The notes under the pieces are model-generated. The model saw nothing but the letters and a program-made list of their open reading frames with translations. It searched no databases and had not been told where the DNA came from. Positions 1 through 8,882 of a stretch of 64,000 bases of DNA are shown here, piece by piece. Position 1 is the stretch's first letter; each line of letters opens with the position of its first letter. The position numbers and the translations under genes are program-made. The stretch comes from an uncultured Opitutia bacterium (lineage in GTDB: Bacteria > Verrucomicrobiota > Verrucomicrobiia > Opitutales > UBA953), in assembly GCA_945957395.1 (NCBI GenBank), contig CAMFKE010000003.1:62001-126000 (forward strand), in the 5' to 3' direction.

Positions 1-1357
1 CGCGGCCGCCGTTAAGGGCGTAAAGGAGGGCCTTGGCGAGGTTGGCGCGGGCGCCGAAGAACTGCATCTGCTTGCCGATGCGCATGGCGGACACGCAGCA
101 AGCGATGCCGTAGTCGTCGCCCCAGTGAGGACGCATCAGGTCGTCGTTCTCGTACTGGATGGAGCTGGTCTCGATGGAGACGCGCGAGCAGAAGTCCTTG
201 AAGCCCTTCGGGAGCGAGGTGCTCCAGAGGACGGTGAGGTTGGGCTCGGGCGCGGGGCCGAGGTTGAAGAGGGTGCTCAGGGTGCGGAAGCTGGTCTTGG
301 TGACCAGGGTGCGGCCGTCGAGGCCCATGCCGCCGATGGACTCGGTGACCCAGACGGGGTCGCCGGAGAAGAGCTGGTCGTACTCGGGCGTGCGCAGGAA
401 GCGCACGATGCGCAGCTTCATCACGAGGTCGTCGATGATTTCCTGGGCCTGCGACTCGTTGAGGGTGCCTTCGCGGAAGTCGCGCTCGAAGTAGATGTCG
501 AGGAAGGTGCTGATACGGCCGATGGACATGGCCGCGCCGTTCTGCTCCTTGATGGCGGCGAGGTAGCCGAAGTAGAGGGCCTGGGTGGCTTCGCGGCCGT
601 TCTTGGCGGGCGCGGAGATGTCGATGCCGTAGCTCAGGGCCATGGCGGCGAGTTCGCCCAGGGAGCGGATCTGCTCGGAGAGCTCTTCGCGAAGACGGAT
701 GCTGTCCTCGTTGAACTCGCGGGCGTCCATTTCCTTGAGCTCGCGCTTCTTGTCGGCGACGAGCTTGTCGATGCCGTAGAGGGCCACGCGGCGGTAGTCG
801 CCGATGATGCGGCCGCGGCCGTAGGCGTCGGGAAGACCGGTGAGCACGCCGGACTTACGGGCGGCGCGGATGTCGGCGTTGTAGGCGTCGAACACGCCCT
901 GGTTGTGGTCCTTGCGGTACTTGTAGATTTCCTCGACCTTGGGATCGAGCTTGTAGCCGAAGGCCTCGAGGCCGTTCTGCACCATGCGCAGACCGCCGTT
1001 GGGCATGATGGCGCGCTTCAGGGGGGCGTCCGTCTGCAGGCCGACGATGACTTCCTTGTCCTTGTCGATGTAGCCGGGGCCGTAGGCGGTGATGGACGAC
1101 ACCACGTCGGTGCTGGCGTCGAGGATGCCCTTCTTGCGCTCCTCCTTGATGAGGACGCAGAGCTTTTCCCAGAGCGCCTTGGTGCGCTCGGTCGCGGGGG
1201 CGAGGAAGCTGTCGTCGCCGGTGTACGGCGTGTAGTTGGCGACGATGAATTCGCGGACGGCGACGGCGTTCTGCCAGCCGGTTCCGGTGAAGCCGCGCCA
1301 GCCCTCGGGCGTGGCGGCGGCGGGTTTGGTGGCGGCGGTGTCCTTGGCGGTGCTCAT
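1..1357 (-). CDS. pflB: Pyruvate formate-lyase, N-terminal part (cut by window edge)
   Basis: Glycyl-radical enzyme that cleaves pyruvate with CoA to acetyl-CoA and formate in anaerobic metabolism. About 452 codons are visible of a family usually near 760 residues. The missing C-terminus, beyond the window start, would carry the glycyl-radical loop. The adjacent catalytic cysteine pair is present as GIACCVSAM near residue 425, and the PFL signatures [22 protein letters not shown] and the Y-rich CoA/pyruvate region are clear. Start is the ATG at 1355-1357, which opens MSTAKDT. No purine-rich ribosome site precedes it. It is divergent from the TetR gene. A 19-nt near-palindrome (GCCATTTCCCGGGAATGGC, 1422-1440) lies in its leader. 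The family assignment is secure; I cannot see the activating enzyme here. Confidence 0.96.
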   Translation of the reverse strand, partial: MSTAKDTAATKPAAATPEGWRGFTGTGWQNAVAVREFIVANYTPYTGDDSFLAPATERTKALWEKLCVLIKEERKKGILDASTDVVSSITAYGPGYIDKDKEVIVGLQTDAPLKRAIMPNGGLRMVQNGLEAFGYKLDPKVEEIYKYRKDHNQGVFDAYNADIRAARKSGVLTGLPDAYGRGRIIGDYRRVALYGIDKLVADKKRELKEMDAREFNEDSIRLREELSEQIRSLGELAAMALSYGIDISAPAKNGREATQALYFGYLAAIKEQNGAAMSIGRISTFLDIYFERDFREGTLNESQAQEIIDDLVMKLRIVRFLRTPEYDQLFSGDPVWVTESIGGMGLDGRTLVTKTSFRTLSTLFNLGPAPEPNLTVLWSTSLPKGFKDFCSRVSIETSSIQYENDDLMRPHWGDDYGIACCVSAMRIGKQMQFFGARANLAKALLYALNGGR

Positions 1358-1457
1358 GACTTTATGGTAAAAGCGTGAAGGGTTTGCATGTCGCCTGCTT
1401 CGACGACGCACCCGACCGTGCGCCATTTCCCGGGAATGGCGAATTTTTTCCTAAAGT

Positions 1458-1486
1458 ATTCTAATTTGCCCACCGGCGGTCGTTAA
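1458..1486 (-). promoter_or_regulatory. Candidate sigma70-type promoter of pflB
   Basis: Reading the minus strand, TTAACG (1481-1486) and TAGAAT (1458-1463) are separated by 17 bases, a 4/6 and a 5/6 match to the -35 and -10 consensus. They lie about 100 bases before the pflB start in an AT-richer stretch. The -35 element sits inside an 18-base motif that recurs upstream of the malic enzyme gene. The rest of the 1358-1661 gap holds the pflB leader and the tetR operator region. I saw no FNR-like TTGAT-N4-ATCAA box. Confidence 0.4.
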
Positions 1487-1607
1487 GAAAAACTTATCCT
1501 GTGAAGCAAAATCATACCAAACGGTCCGATTTAAGGAATTCCCTCCGAGGCCGCATGAAACCCCCTAAACATCGGAGGAATCGCGGTTTTCGAAGGCTTT
1601 AAAACAA

Positions 1608-1639
1608 CCGTTTGACTCGCACTCAAACGGGCGTTTCAT
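1608..1639 (+). promoter_or_regulatory. Putative TetR operator overlapping the tetR promoter
   Basis: A perfect 8-bp inverted repeat, CCGTTTGA (1608-1615) and TCAAACGG (1623-1630), is separated by 7 bases, giving a 23-bp dyad typical in size for a TetR-family dimer. It overlaps a possible promoter: TTGACT at 1612-1617 and TTTCAT at 1634-1639, 16 bases apart. The site lies 31 bases before the tetR start, so autorepression of the exporter operon is the simplest reading. This is inference from position and symmetry. Confidence 0.55.
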
Positions 1640-1661
1640 ACGGCGCCACATCCCCTCTCCC

Positions 1662-2420
1662 ATGACCGGCCGAACCGCGACAAAAACCTCCGGCGAAGAA
1701 AGCGACACGCGCGAACGCATCCTCGCGGCGGCGGCACCCCTGTTCGCCGAAAAAGGCTTCGAATCGACCGGGGTGCGCGCCATCGCCGCGGCCGCGGCCG
1801 TGAACATCGCCGCCGTCAATTACCACTTCGGCTCCAAGGACGCCCTCATCGACGCGGTGAGCGACCGTCATGTGAACACGGTGAACGCCTGTCGACACGC
1901 CGCCCTCGACGCCGTCTTGGGCGCCGCGGCCGCCGCAGGCTCGCCTCCCGCGCTCGAAGCAGTGGTCGAGGCCTTTGTCGGCCCCTCCGTGCGCTTCGTC
2001 TCGGGCGGCTCGCCGACCAACATCATCATCATGCGCCTCACCATCAACCGGGCCAAGATGGACCCGGAAAACACCGGCCGGCGCCTCGCGCAGATCATGC
2101 TTCCCACCCTGCGCCGCTTCGTCGACGCCCTCGCGCTGGCGCTTCCCGGCTCCGAACGCGCCCAACTCGAGGAAGGACTCCATTTTGTGACCGGCACCCT
2201 GCTTCACGAAGTGTCCTTCCGCGAAACGATGAACCGCATGTGCCCGCACAGCCCGCACGACCCGGAGTCGGTCATCGCCCGGCTCGTGGCCTTCGGCGTC
2301 GGCGGCATACGGGCGCTCGCCGCCATGCCCGCGCCCGCCGCGCCCTCCGCGCTCGACGAAATGGAAGACTTCGGAGCGCCCCCCCGACCGGGCAGCCACC
2401 CGCGCCGCACGCTTTCCTAA
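1662..2420 (+). CDS. TetR/AcrR-family transcriptional regulator
   Basis: One-component DNA-binding regulator of 252 residues. An N-terminal TetR helix-turn-helix occupies about residues 12-65, with RERILAAAAPLFAEKGFEST and the recognition region AAVNIAAVNYHFGSKDALI. The C-terminal ligand/dimer domain ends in a Pro/Ala-rich tail. The C-terminal half resembles the CecR-like (DUF1956) group in length and in conserved blocks, but this is tentative. It heads an exporter operon: the permease gene starts 30 bases downstream, and a 23-bp dyad lies directly upstream. It probably represses its own operon until an exported compound binds. The ATG at 1662 gives the full HTH, and its leader is C/T-rich with no Shine-Dalgarno. 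Confidence 0.9.
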   Translation: MTGRTATKTSGEESDTRERILAAAAPLFAEKGFESTGVRAIAAAAAVNIAAVNYHFGSKDALIDAVSDRHVNTVNACRHAALDAVLGAAAAAGSPPALEAVVEAFVGPSVRFVSGGSPTNIIIMRLTINRAKMDPENTGRRLAQIMLPTLRRFVDALALALPGSERAQLEEGLHFVTGTLLHEVSFRETMNRMCPHSPHDPESVIARLVAFGVGGIRALAAMPAPAAPSALDEMEDFGAPPRPGSHPRRTLS

Positions 2421-2450
2421 AAGCCCAGCCCGACGCCCCCCGTCCTCCCC

Positions 2451-3710
2451 ATGAGCGACTCCCCCGCCGCCGCCGCGGCCCCTCACGAAAAGCACGCCGC
2501 CGGATCGCGCCACGCGCGCGGCCTCCCCGTGCGCGCCCGCCTCTTCAACGGCGGGCTCTTCCGCATCGGCATGAACATGCTCTTCGGCGACCGCGCCAAG
2601 CTCGCCATGCTCCTGTGCGGCATGACCTTCTCCGCCCTGCTCATGTCGCAGCAGTCCTCCATCTTCTTCGGCATCATGGGCTGGACCTACACCCCCCTGG
2701 TCAACATCCGCTCCAAAATCTGGGTCTCCGACTCGAAGGTCGAGCAGGTCAACGACGCCAAACCCCTGCGCGACACCGATGTGAACCGCGTGCGCTCCGT
2801 CGACGGCGTGGCCTGGGCCGCCCCCCTGCACACCTCGCTCACCCAGGCGCGCCTCTTCGACGGCAACTTCAAGCTCATCCAGCTCATCGGCATCGACGCC
2901 TCCACCCTCGCCGGCGCCCCCGCCGTGATGGTCTCCGGCGACCTCGAGGCGCTTCGCCTTCCCAACACCGTCATCATCGACGAGTTCGGCGCCGAACGCC
3001 TCGCGCGCACCGACCCCGCCACCGGCAAGCAGGTCAAACTCGGCGTCGGCGACACCTTCGAGCTCAACGACCAGGAGGCGCGCATCGTCGGCGTCTGCAA
3101 AGCCAAGCGCTCCTTCACCGGCGGCCCCTTCGTCTACACCACCTACGACCGCGCCATCCGCTACTCCCCGGGCCAGCGCCGCACCCTCTCCTTCGTCCTC
3201 GCCGAGCCCGCCGCCGGCGAGCAGCCCGAGGCCGTCGCCAGGCGCATCAGCGCGACGACCGGCCTGCGCGCCTGGACCGAGGACGCCCTCTCCACCAACA
3301 CCTTCTGGTGGTACTGGGTGAACACCGGCATCCCCGTGTCCTTCGGCACCACCATCATCCTGGGCCTCTTCGTCGGCATCGCCGTATCCGGCCAGACCTT
3401 CTACGCCTTCGTCCTGGACAACCTCAAGTACCTCGCGGCGCTCAAGGCCATGGGCGCCACCACCTGGATGCTCTGCCGCATGCTCGTCCTGCAGGCCGTC
3501 ACCGCCGGCCTCATCGGCTACGGCATCGGCGTCGGCCTCGCCTCCATCATGGGCCGCAAGATGGCCGAGAAAGGCATGCCGCCCTTCGTCATGTATCCGG
3601 AAATCCTCATCGGCACCTTCCTCCTCATCATGGGCATCAGCCTCGCCTCCGCCGCCATCGGCATCATCCGCGTCGCCCGCCTCGACCCCGCCTCCGTCTT
3701 CCGCGGCTGA
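2451..3710 (+). CDS. ABC transporter permease, FtsX/DevC type
   Basis: Integral membrane subunit of an ABC exporter, 419 residues. The layout is that of the MacB/FtsX superfamily: one transmembrane helix near residues 45-72, a large periplasmic domain (about 75-285), then three C-terminal helices, ending in the cytoplasmic coupling stretch IIRVARLDPASVFRG. The N-terminal roughly 35 residues are polar and cytoplasmic. It sits between the TetR gene and the cognate ATPase gene (28-base gap), and the operon continues with a membrane fusion protein and an outer-membrane factor. That set is typical of DevBCA-TolC-like glycolipid or drug exporters. The substrate cannot be read from the sequence. Confidence 0.88.
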   Translation: MSDSPAAAAAPHEKHAAGSRHARGLPVRARLFNGGLFRIGMNMLFGDRAKLAMLLCGMTFSALLMSQQSSIFFGIMGWTYTPLVNIRSKIWVSDSKVEQVNDAKPLRDTDVNRVRSVDGVAWAAPLHTSLTQARLFDGNFKLIQLIGIDASTLAGAPAVMVSGDLEALRLPNTVIIDEFGAERLARTDPATGKQVKLGVGDTFELNDQEARIVGVCKAKRSFTGGPFVYTTYDRAIRYSPGQRRTLSFVLAEPAAGEQPEAVARRISATTGLRAWTEDALSTNTFWWYWVNTGIPVSFGTTIILGLFVGIAVSGQTFYAFVLDNLKYLAALKAMGATTWMLCRMLVLQAVTAGLIGYGIGVGLASIMGRKMAEKGMPPFVMYPEILIGTFLLIMGISLASAAIGIIRVARLDPASVFRG

Positions 3711-3738
3711 TCGCTCCGGCCCGCACCTTTCGCACCCC

Positions 3739-4464
3739 ATGTCCTCCGCCCACTCCCTCGCCGTCAGCGTCCGCTCCGTCGACAAAGCCTTCGGCTCCGG
3801 CGAAGCCGCCGTGCGCGCCCTCAAGCAGACCCACTTCGAGGCCCGCAAGGGCGAGCTCGTCATGCTCGTGGGCCCCTCCGGCTGCGGCAAGACCACCCTG
3901 CTCTCCATCATCGCCGGCACCCTCCACGCCGACGCCGGCGAGGTCGAGGTCTTCGGCAAAAAACTCCACAGCCTCAGCCACGGCGAGCTCACCCGCTTCC
4001 GCCTGAACCACCTCGGCTTCGTCTTCCAGTCCTTCAACCTCATCCCCACGCTCTCCGTCGCCGAGAATGTGGCCATCCCCCTCATCCTCCACGGCCTCCC
4101 CCACGCCGAGTGCCTCGAGCGCGCCCGCGACATGCTCGCCAGGGTCGGCCTCAAAGGCCGCGAGGAAACCCGCCCCAACGCCCTCTCCGGCGGCCAGCAG
4201 CAGCGCGTCGCCATCGCACGCGCCCTCGTGCACACGCCGCCCCTGCTCATCTGCGACGAGCCCACCTCGGCCCTCGACAAGGACACCGGCGCCACGGTCA
4301 TGGAAATCATCCGCGACCTCTCCCGCGCCCCGGACCGCTGCGTGATCATCGTCACCCACGACCACCGCATTTTCAAATACGCCGACCGCATCGCCGAGAT
4401 GGAGGACGGCCGCATCACCCGCGTCCACGACGACCCCTCCACCATCGACACGCAATACTCCTGA
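3739..4464 (+). CDS. ABC transporter ATP-binding protein (LolD/DevA/MacB class)
   Basis: ATPase subunit of the exporter, 241 residues, the usual length for a stand-alone LolD/DevA-type domain. Walker A is GPSGCGKTT (about residues 45-53), the Q-loop is FVFQSFNL, the signature is LSGGQQQRVAIARAL, Walker B is LLICDEPTSALD, and the H-loop is IIVTHDHR. It lies between the permease and the membrane fusion protein genes on the same strand, so it surely powers that transporter. The start at 3739 is preceded by a pyrimidine-rich leader (CGCACCTTTCGCACCCC), not a purine-rich ribosome site. Confidence 0.95.
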   Translation: MSSAHSLAVSVRSVDKAFGSGEAAVRALKQTHFEARKGELVMLVGPSGCGKTTLLSIIAGTLHADAGEVEVFGKKLHSLSHGELTRFRLNHLGFVFQSFNLIPTLSVAENVAIPLILHGLPHAECLERARDMLARVGLKGREETRPNALSGGQQQRVAIARALVHTPPLLICDEPTSALDKDTGATVMEIIRDLSRAPDRCVIIVTHDHRIFKYADRIAEMEDGRITRVHDDPSTIDTQYS

Positions 4465-4558
4465 ACAAGGCCCGAGGTCGGAGGCGCAAAGTGCGAGAGA
4501 AAACACCCGCCGCCCTCCCACCTTCCACCTTTCACCCGCCCCCTCTTTATCGCAGCCC

Positions 4559-5527
4559 ATGTACCGCTACCTCCTTCTCGCCATCGCGCTCGCCGGCATC
4601 CTCTCCGCCGCCCGCCTCTCCGCCAACGCCCGCCCCGACAGCCCCGTGCGCCCCCCGCCCGTCGCCCCGGCCGTCAAGCCCGGCACGCGCGCCATCGCCG
4701 CCGCCGGCCTCGTCGAAGCCGTGCGCGAAAACACCGCCGTCGGCGTCCCCGCCGCCGCCCTCGTCAAGTCCGTCGAGGTCAAGGTGTGGGACAAGGTCAA
4801 GGCCGGCACCCCGCTGCTGCGCCTCGACGACTCCGACCTGCAGGCCTCCCTCGTCTCCCTGCGCGCCGCCGTCATCTCCGCCGAGGCCGACCTCGCCGCC
4901 GCCCGCGCCTCCCTCGCCGCCTCCGAGGCCGAGCGCGCCCGCATCGCCGACACCCTCGCGCGCTGGAACTCCGTGAGCGACCCGCGCGCCGTCTCCGCCG
5001 ACGACCTCGCCGCCAAGCGCAGCGAGGACCTCGTGGCCGCCGCCCGCCTCGCCTCCTCCCGCGCCGGCGTCGCCCGCGCCGAAGCCGGCGTGAAACTCGC
5101 CCGCGCCAAGGTCGCCGAGGCCGAGACCCTCGTCGACCGCCTCGTCGTGAAGGCCCCCATCGACGCCACCGTCCTCCAGGTGAACACCCGCTCCGGCGAG
5201 TTCGCCTCCCCCTCCGCCGCGCGCCCCCCGCTCATGCTCGGCGACATCGACTCGCTCCAGCTGCGCTGCGACATCGACGAGCAGGTCGCCCCGCGCATGA
5301 AGCCCGGCCTCGCCGCCGTCGCCTACCTCAAGGGCGACTCCGACAAGCCCATCGAGCTCGAATTCGTCCGCATCGAGCCCTTCGTCATCCCCAAGCAGTC
5401 CCTCACCGGCGCCAGCAACGAGCGCGTCGACACCCGCGTGCTGCAGGTGATCTACCGCTTCGCGCGTCCCGCCGACCGCACCGTCTATGTCGGCCAGCAG
5501 ATGGATGTGTATATCCGCGAAAACTGA
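4559..5527 (+). CDS. Periplasmic membrane fusion protein (HlyD/DevB type)
   Basis: Adaptor of a tripartite exporter, 322 residues. It has an N-terminal signal/anchor segment (about residues 4-20), a lipoyl-like half (VEVKVWDKVKAGTPLLRLDDSDL), a long alpha-helical hairpin rich in Ala/Arg/Glu (about 95-195), the second lipoyl half (VVKAPIDATVLQVNTRSGE) and a beta-barrel domain ending VGQQMDVYIREN. It would link the inner-membrane permease and ATPase to the NodT-type outer-membrane factor encoded next. The 94-base gap before it contains CACCTT repeats, also found before the next gene. Confidence 0.9.
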   Translation: MYRYLLLAIALAGILSAARLSANARPDSPVRPPPVAPAVKPGTRAIAAAGLVEAVRENTAVGVPAAALVKSVEVKVWDKVKAGTPLLRLDDSDLQASLVSLRAAVISAEADLAAARASLAASEAERARIADTLARWNSVSDPRAVSADDLAAKRSEDLVAAARLASSRAGVARAEAGVKLARAKVAEAETLVDRLVVKAPIDATVLQVNTRSGEFASPSAARPPLMLGDIDSLQLRCDIDEQVAPRMKPGLAAVAYLKGDSDKPIELEFVRIEPFVIPKQSLTGASNERVDTRVLQVIYRFARPADRTVYVGQQMDVYIREN

Positions 5528-5594
5528 CCCGACGCCCTCAAAATCTGAAACCAAGAGACGAGACAGGACCCGCACGGCGCACCTCGCCCGCCCC

Positions 5595-5622
5595 CACCTC
5601 GCACCTTCCACCTCGCACCTTT
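5595..5622 (+). repeat. Two tandem 14-bp CACCTCGCACCTT[C/T] units in a gene leader
   Basis: CACCTCGCACCTTC (5595-5608) is followed directly by CACCTCGCACCTTT (5609-5622), four bases before the ATG at 5627. Related CACCTTCCACCTTTCACC lies at 4519-4536, and GCACCTTTCGCACC just before the ATPase start at 3739. The function is unknown. They make up most of the pyrimidine-rich leaders of this operon. Confidence 0.6.
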
Positions 5623-5626
5623 TAAG

Positions 5627-7159
5627 ATGAACCGCTCCTCCCGACTCCTCGCCCTCGCGCTCTTCCCGCTCCTCGCCGGATGCGCGCTCGACCCCGTCGA
5701 CCTCAAGCCCGAACAGAAGACCCCCGACGCCTGGTCCGCCGGCGCCACCTCCGCCGCCGCCGTCTCCGACGAATGGTGGAAGGCCTACGGCGACGCCGGC
5801 CTCGACACCGTCGTGGCCCGCGCCCTCGCCGCCTCGCCCGACCTCGACTCCGCCTTCGCCCGCGTGCGCGCCGCCCGCGCCGCCGCCGGCCTCGCCGACT
5901 CCGGCTTCTGGCCCACCATCGGCACCAGCGCCTCCTACAACCGCAACCGCCCCTCCGGCAGCAACGCCTTCAACCTCCCGCTGCCCACCACCGACAACTA
6001 TTCCGCCACCGGCTCCATCGCCTACGAAGTCGACCTCTGGGGCCGCGTTCGCAACGAATCCGCCGCCGCCGAGGCCGACTACCGCTCCGCCCACTCCGAC
6101 CTCGCCGCCGCCCGCCTGCTCATCGCCGCCGAGACCGCCAAACTCTGGCTCGACCTCCGCCAGGCCAAGGCCGAGAGCGCCATCCTCGCCGGCGAACTCG
6201 CCTCGCGCACCCAGGCCTACTCCCTCTACGCCGCCCGCGAAAAGGCCGGCCTCATCGGCGGCGACGAAGTCGCCCGCGCCAAGCTCAACGCCGACCAGAC
6301 CCGCTTCGAACTCGACGGCACCGAGCTCAAGGTCGCCCTCCTGCGCAACGCCCTCGCCGCCGCCATCGGCGAATTCCCCGGCGCCGCCCCCCTCCCCGAG
6401 CCCTCCGCCGACCTCCCCGCCGACGCCCCCGCCGTCCCCCTCTCCCTCCCCTCCGCCCTGCTCAAGTCGCGCCCCGACATCGCCGCCGCCGACCTGCGCC
6501 TCGACGCCGCCCTCGCCCGCGAAGGCGCCGCCCGCGCCAACTTCTACCCCAACCTCACCCTGTCCGCCACCGGCGGCTTCTCCTCCATCAACGCCGGCGA
6601 CCTCTTCAACTCCAACTCCCGCGTCTGGAACATCGGCCCTCAGGTCTCCCTCCCCATCTTCACCGGCGGCCGCAACGACGCCTCCCTCGAGGCCGCGCGC
6701 GCCCGCTTCGACTCCGACTGGGCCGCCTACCGCAAGACCATCCTCTCCGCCTTCCGCGAGACCGAGGACGCCCTCGTCACCCTCGACCGCCTCAACGGCC
6801 AGGAAAAGTCCGTCGCCGCCATCGTCTCCTCCGCCAACGACACCCTCGCCTTCGCCAAGGCCCGCTTCGACAAGGGCCTCTCCTCCAACCTCGAGGTCAC
6901 CCTCGCCGAACGCGACGCTCTCTCCGCCAAACGCGAGCTCGTCCGCGTGCGCTTCGACCGCCTCCGCGCCTCCGCCAACCTCGCCCGCGCCCTCGGCGGC
7001 GGCTGGAACCGCGACACCGCCATCGACAAGTCCGCCGAGGCCTTCGAACGCCGCCTCGAGGAACGCGAAACCGCCCTCGAAAAGGCCAAGGCCGACATGG
7101 AGGCCGCCGACAAGGCCCGCGCCGACGCCCCGCCCGCTCAGACCGTCGCCGCGCAGTGA
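5627..7159 (+). CDS. Outer-membrane efflux lipoprotein, NodT/OprM type
   Basis: TolC-like outer-membrane channel of 510 residues. It begins with a lipoprotein signal peptide (LLAGC, lipid-modified Cys near residue 19) and has the two repeated OEP domains: helices with ASPDLDSAFARVRAARAAAGL and KSRPDIAAADLRLDAALAREGAARANFYPNL, and beta segments such as YEVDLWGRVRNE and VSLPIFTGGRND. About 55 extra C-terminal residues form a charged, Ala-rich helix. It ends the TetR-regulated exporter operon and is followed by a strong terminator, so it is the dedicated exit duct for the upstream ABC pump. Confidence 0.95.
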   Translation: MNRSSRLLALALFPLLAGCALDPVDLKPEQKTPDAWSAGATSAAAVSDEWWKAYGDAGLDTVVARALAASPDLDSAFARVRAARAAAGLADSGFWPTIGTSASYNRNRPSGSNAFNLPLPTTDNYSATGSIAYEVDLWGRVRNESAAAEADYRSAHSDLAAARLLIAAETAKLWLDLRQAKAESAILAGELASRTQAYSLYAAREKAGLIGGDEVARAKLNADQTRFELDGTELKVALLRNALAAAIGEFPGAAPLPEPSADLPADAPAVPLSLPSALLKSRPDIAAADLRLDAALAREGAARANFYPNLTLSATGGFSSINAGDLFNSNSRVWNIGPQVSLPIFTGGRNDASLEAARARFDSDWAAYRKTILSAFRETEDALVTLDRLNGQEKSVAAIVSSANDTLAFAKARFDKGLSSNLEVTLAERDALSAKRELVRVRFDRLRASANLARALGGGWNRDTAIDKSAEAFERRLEERETALEKAKADMEAADKARADAPPAQTVAAQ

Positions 7160-7184
7160 CCTCGGCCCCGCGCCGAACCCACGA

Positions 7185-7215
7185 CGCCGCCCACTCCGGG
7201 CGGCGTTTTTCCTTT
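7185..7215 (+). terminator. Rho-independent terminator of the exporter operon
   Basis: Perfect 8-bp stem CGCCGCCC (7185-7192) / GGGCGGCG (7198-7205), loop ACTCC, followed by TTTTTCCTTTT. Confidence 0.9.
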
Positions 7216-7299
7216 TGAATCAGGATCGCCCGCCCCTCGCGCGCTTTATCCTTTTCCACCCCGTCGGGAACCTTTCCCTCGGCCCCCTCTTACACGACC

Positions 7300-8544
7300 A
7301 TGGCGCACCTCAACGACAACTTCCTCAAGCTCAAGGCCGGCTACCTCTTCCCCGAGATCGCCCGCCGCGTGAACGCCTTCTGCGAGGCCGACGCCGCCGG
7401 CAAGGCCCGCCTCATCCGCTGCGGCATCGGCGATGTCACCGAGGCCCTCCCCAAGTCCATCACCGCCGCCCTGCACAAGGCCGTCGATGAGATGGCCGAG
7501 CGCGGCAGCTTCCGCGGCTACGGGCCCGAGCAAGGCTACGCCTTCCTGCGCGACGCCATCGCCAAGAACGACTTCACCGACCGCGGCGTCGAGGTGTACG
7601 CCGACGAGATCTTCGTGTCCGACGGCTCGAAGTGCGACTGCGGCAACATCCTGGACATCCTCGGCCACGACAACCGCATCGGCGTCTCCGACCCCGTGTA
7701 TCCGGTCTATGTGGACACCAATGTCATGGCCGGCCACACCGGCGACGCCGACTCCAACGGCGCCTACGCCGGCATCACCTACCTGGTGTGCAACGAGGCC
7801 AACGGCTTCACGCCCTCCCCGCCCACCGACGGCACCAAGCTCGACGTCGTCTACCTCTGCTCGCCCAACAACCCCACCGGCGCCGTCGCCACGCGCGCCC
7901 AGCTCACCGCCTGGGTGGAATACGCACAGAAGAACGACACGCTCATCCTATTCGACGCCGCCTACGAGGCGTTTATCGCCGACCCCGCCATCCCGCGCTC
8001 CATCTTCGAGATCCCCGGCGCGCGCAAGTGCGCCATCGAGTTCCGCTCGTTCTCCAAGAGCGCCGGATTCACCGGCGTGCGCTGCGCGTTCACCGTGGTG
8101 CCCAAGGAGCTCACCGCCAAGGCCAAGGACGGCTCGCGCCAGCCTCTGCACCCGCTGTGGAACCGCCGCATGTGCACCAAGTTCAACGGCGTCTCGTACA
8201 TCGTGCAGCGCGCCGCCGAGGCCGTCTACTCGCCCGAGGGCAAGGCCGAGTGCAAGACGCTCATCGAGCACTACATGGGCAACGCCAAGATCCTCCGCGA
8301 AGGCGCCGCCAAGGCGGGCCTGAAGGTGTTCGGCGGCGTGAACGCCCCCTATGTGTGGGTGAAGGCTCCCGCCGGATACACCTCCTGGCAGATCTTCGAC
8401 AAGTTCCTCAACGAGGCCAATGTCGTCATCACCCCCGGCTCCGGCTTCGGCTCCGCCGGCGAAGGCTACTTCCGCGTCTCCGCCTTCAACTCGCGCGCCA
8501 ACGCCGAGGAAGTCGCCCGCCGCATCCAGGCCCTCAAGTTCTAA
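7300..8544 (+). CDS. dapL: LL-diaminopimelate aminotransferase
   Basis: PLP enzyme that converts tetrahydrodipicolinate and glutamate directly to LL-diaminopimelate, the one-step branch to lysine and peptidoglycan used by chlamydiae, Verrucomicrobia, cyanobacteria and plants. It has 414 residues, the usual length. Family signatures: [20 protein letters not shown] at the N-terminus, [23 protein letters not shown], the NNPTG motif in [12 protein letters not shown], and the PLP lysine in [15 protein letters not shown]. It stands alone between two terminators. This gene is the best single taxonomic hint in the window, since it argues for the PVC group. Confidence 0.95.
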   Translation: MAHLNDNFLKLKAGYLFPEIARRVNAFCEADAAGKARLIRCGIGDVTEALPKSITAALHKAVDEMAERGSFRGYGPEQGYAFLRDAIAKNDFTDRGVEVYADEIFVSDGSKCDCGNILDILGHDNRIGVSDPVYPVYVDTNVMAGHTGDADSNGAYAGITYLVCNEANGFTPSPPTDGTKLDVVYLCSPNNPTGAVATRAQLTAWVEYAQKNDTLILFDAAYEAFIADPAIPRSIFEIPGARKCAIEFRSFSKSAGFTGVRCAFTVVPKELTAKAKDGSRQPLHPLWNRRMCTKFNGVSYIVQRAAEAVYSPEGKAECKTLIEHYMGNAKILREGAAKAGLKVFGGVNAPYVWVKAPAGYTSWQIFDKFLNEANVVITPGSGFGSAGEGYFRVSAFNSRANAEEVARRIQALKF

Positions 8545-8589
8545 GAACGGCAGCCTGTCCGAAACGGACCGGTATCCGAGAAACCACGT

Positions 8590-8624
8590 CGCCGCCCGGT
8601 CACCCCGGGCGGCGTCGCCGTTTT
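8590..8624 (+). terminator. Terminator-like hairpin downstream of dapL
   Basis: 10-bp stem CGCCGCCCGG (8590-8599) / CCGGGCGGCG (8605-8614) with loop TCACC. A short T-run (8621-8624) follows after six bases, so it is weaker than the others. It probably marks the undisturbed left flank of the insertion beginning at 8644. Confidence 0.6.
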
Positions 8625-8643
8625 CAGGCGCCACGGCGCAGGC

Positions 8644-8880
8644 AATCGCTCACCGCGCGAAGAACGGGTTGTGGGCGAGCTCACGGGCCACGGTGGTGAG
8701 CGGACCGTGCCCGGGCGCCACCAGCGTGCGCCCCGGAAGCGTCAGGATATGGCGGGCGGTGTTGCCCAGTTGCTCGGCGTACGCGCCGGCGCATCCGCCC
8801 ATCGACCCCGCGAACAGCGCGTCGCCGGACACGACCACCGGACGCGACAGCCCCGTGACGACATACGCGACCTGTCCCGG
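8644..8880 (+). repeat. 237-bp perfect direct repeat, left copy (3' fragment of MBL gene)
   Basis: Identical base for base, as far as I could compare, to 13789-14025, 5145 bases away. It contains the last 231 bases of the HTH-MBL hydrolase gene (minus strand, stop at 8650-8652) plus six bases beyond the stop. The left copy is a gene fragment: reading upstream on the minus strand it breaks off at 8880 into IS3 remnant sequence. The left flank (dapL terminator) looks like the native downstream sequence of the MBL gene, and the right flank of the other copy is the intact gene. Recombination between the copies would therefore restore an uninterrupted locus. Confidence 0.95.
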
Positions 8881-8882
8881 AG

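Noticed and set aside
1358-1661. FNR box upstream of pflB
   Set aside because: No TTGAT-N4-ATCAA-like sequence found on either strand.
1623-4535. Very long minus-strand open frame opposite the exporter operon
   Set aside because: Low-complexity Gly/Ala/Asp/Arg translation with no motif. It is the antisense shadow of GC-rich genes with strong third-position bias.
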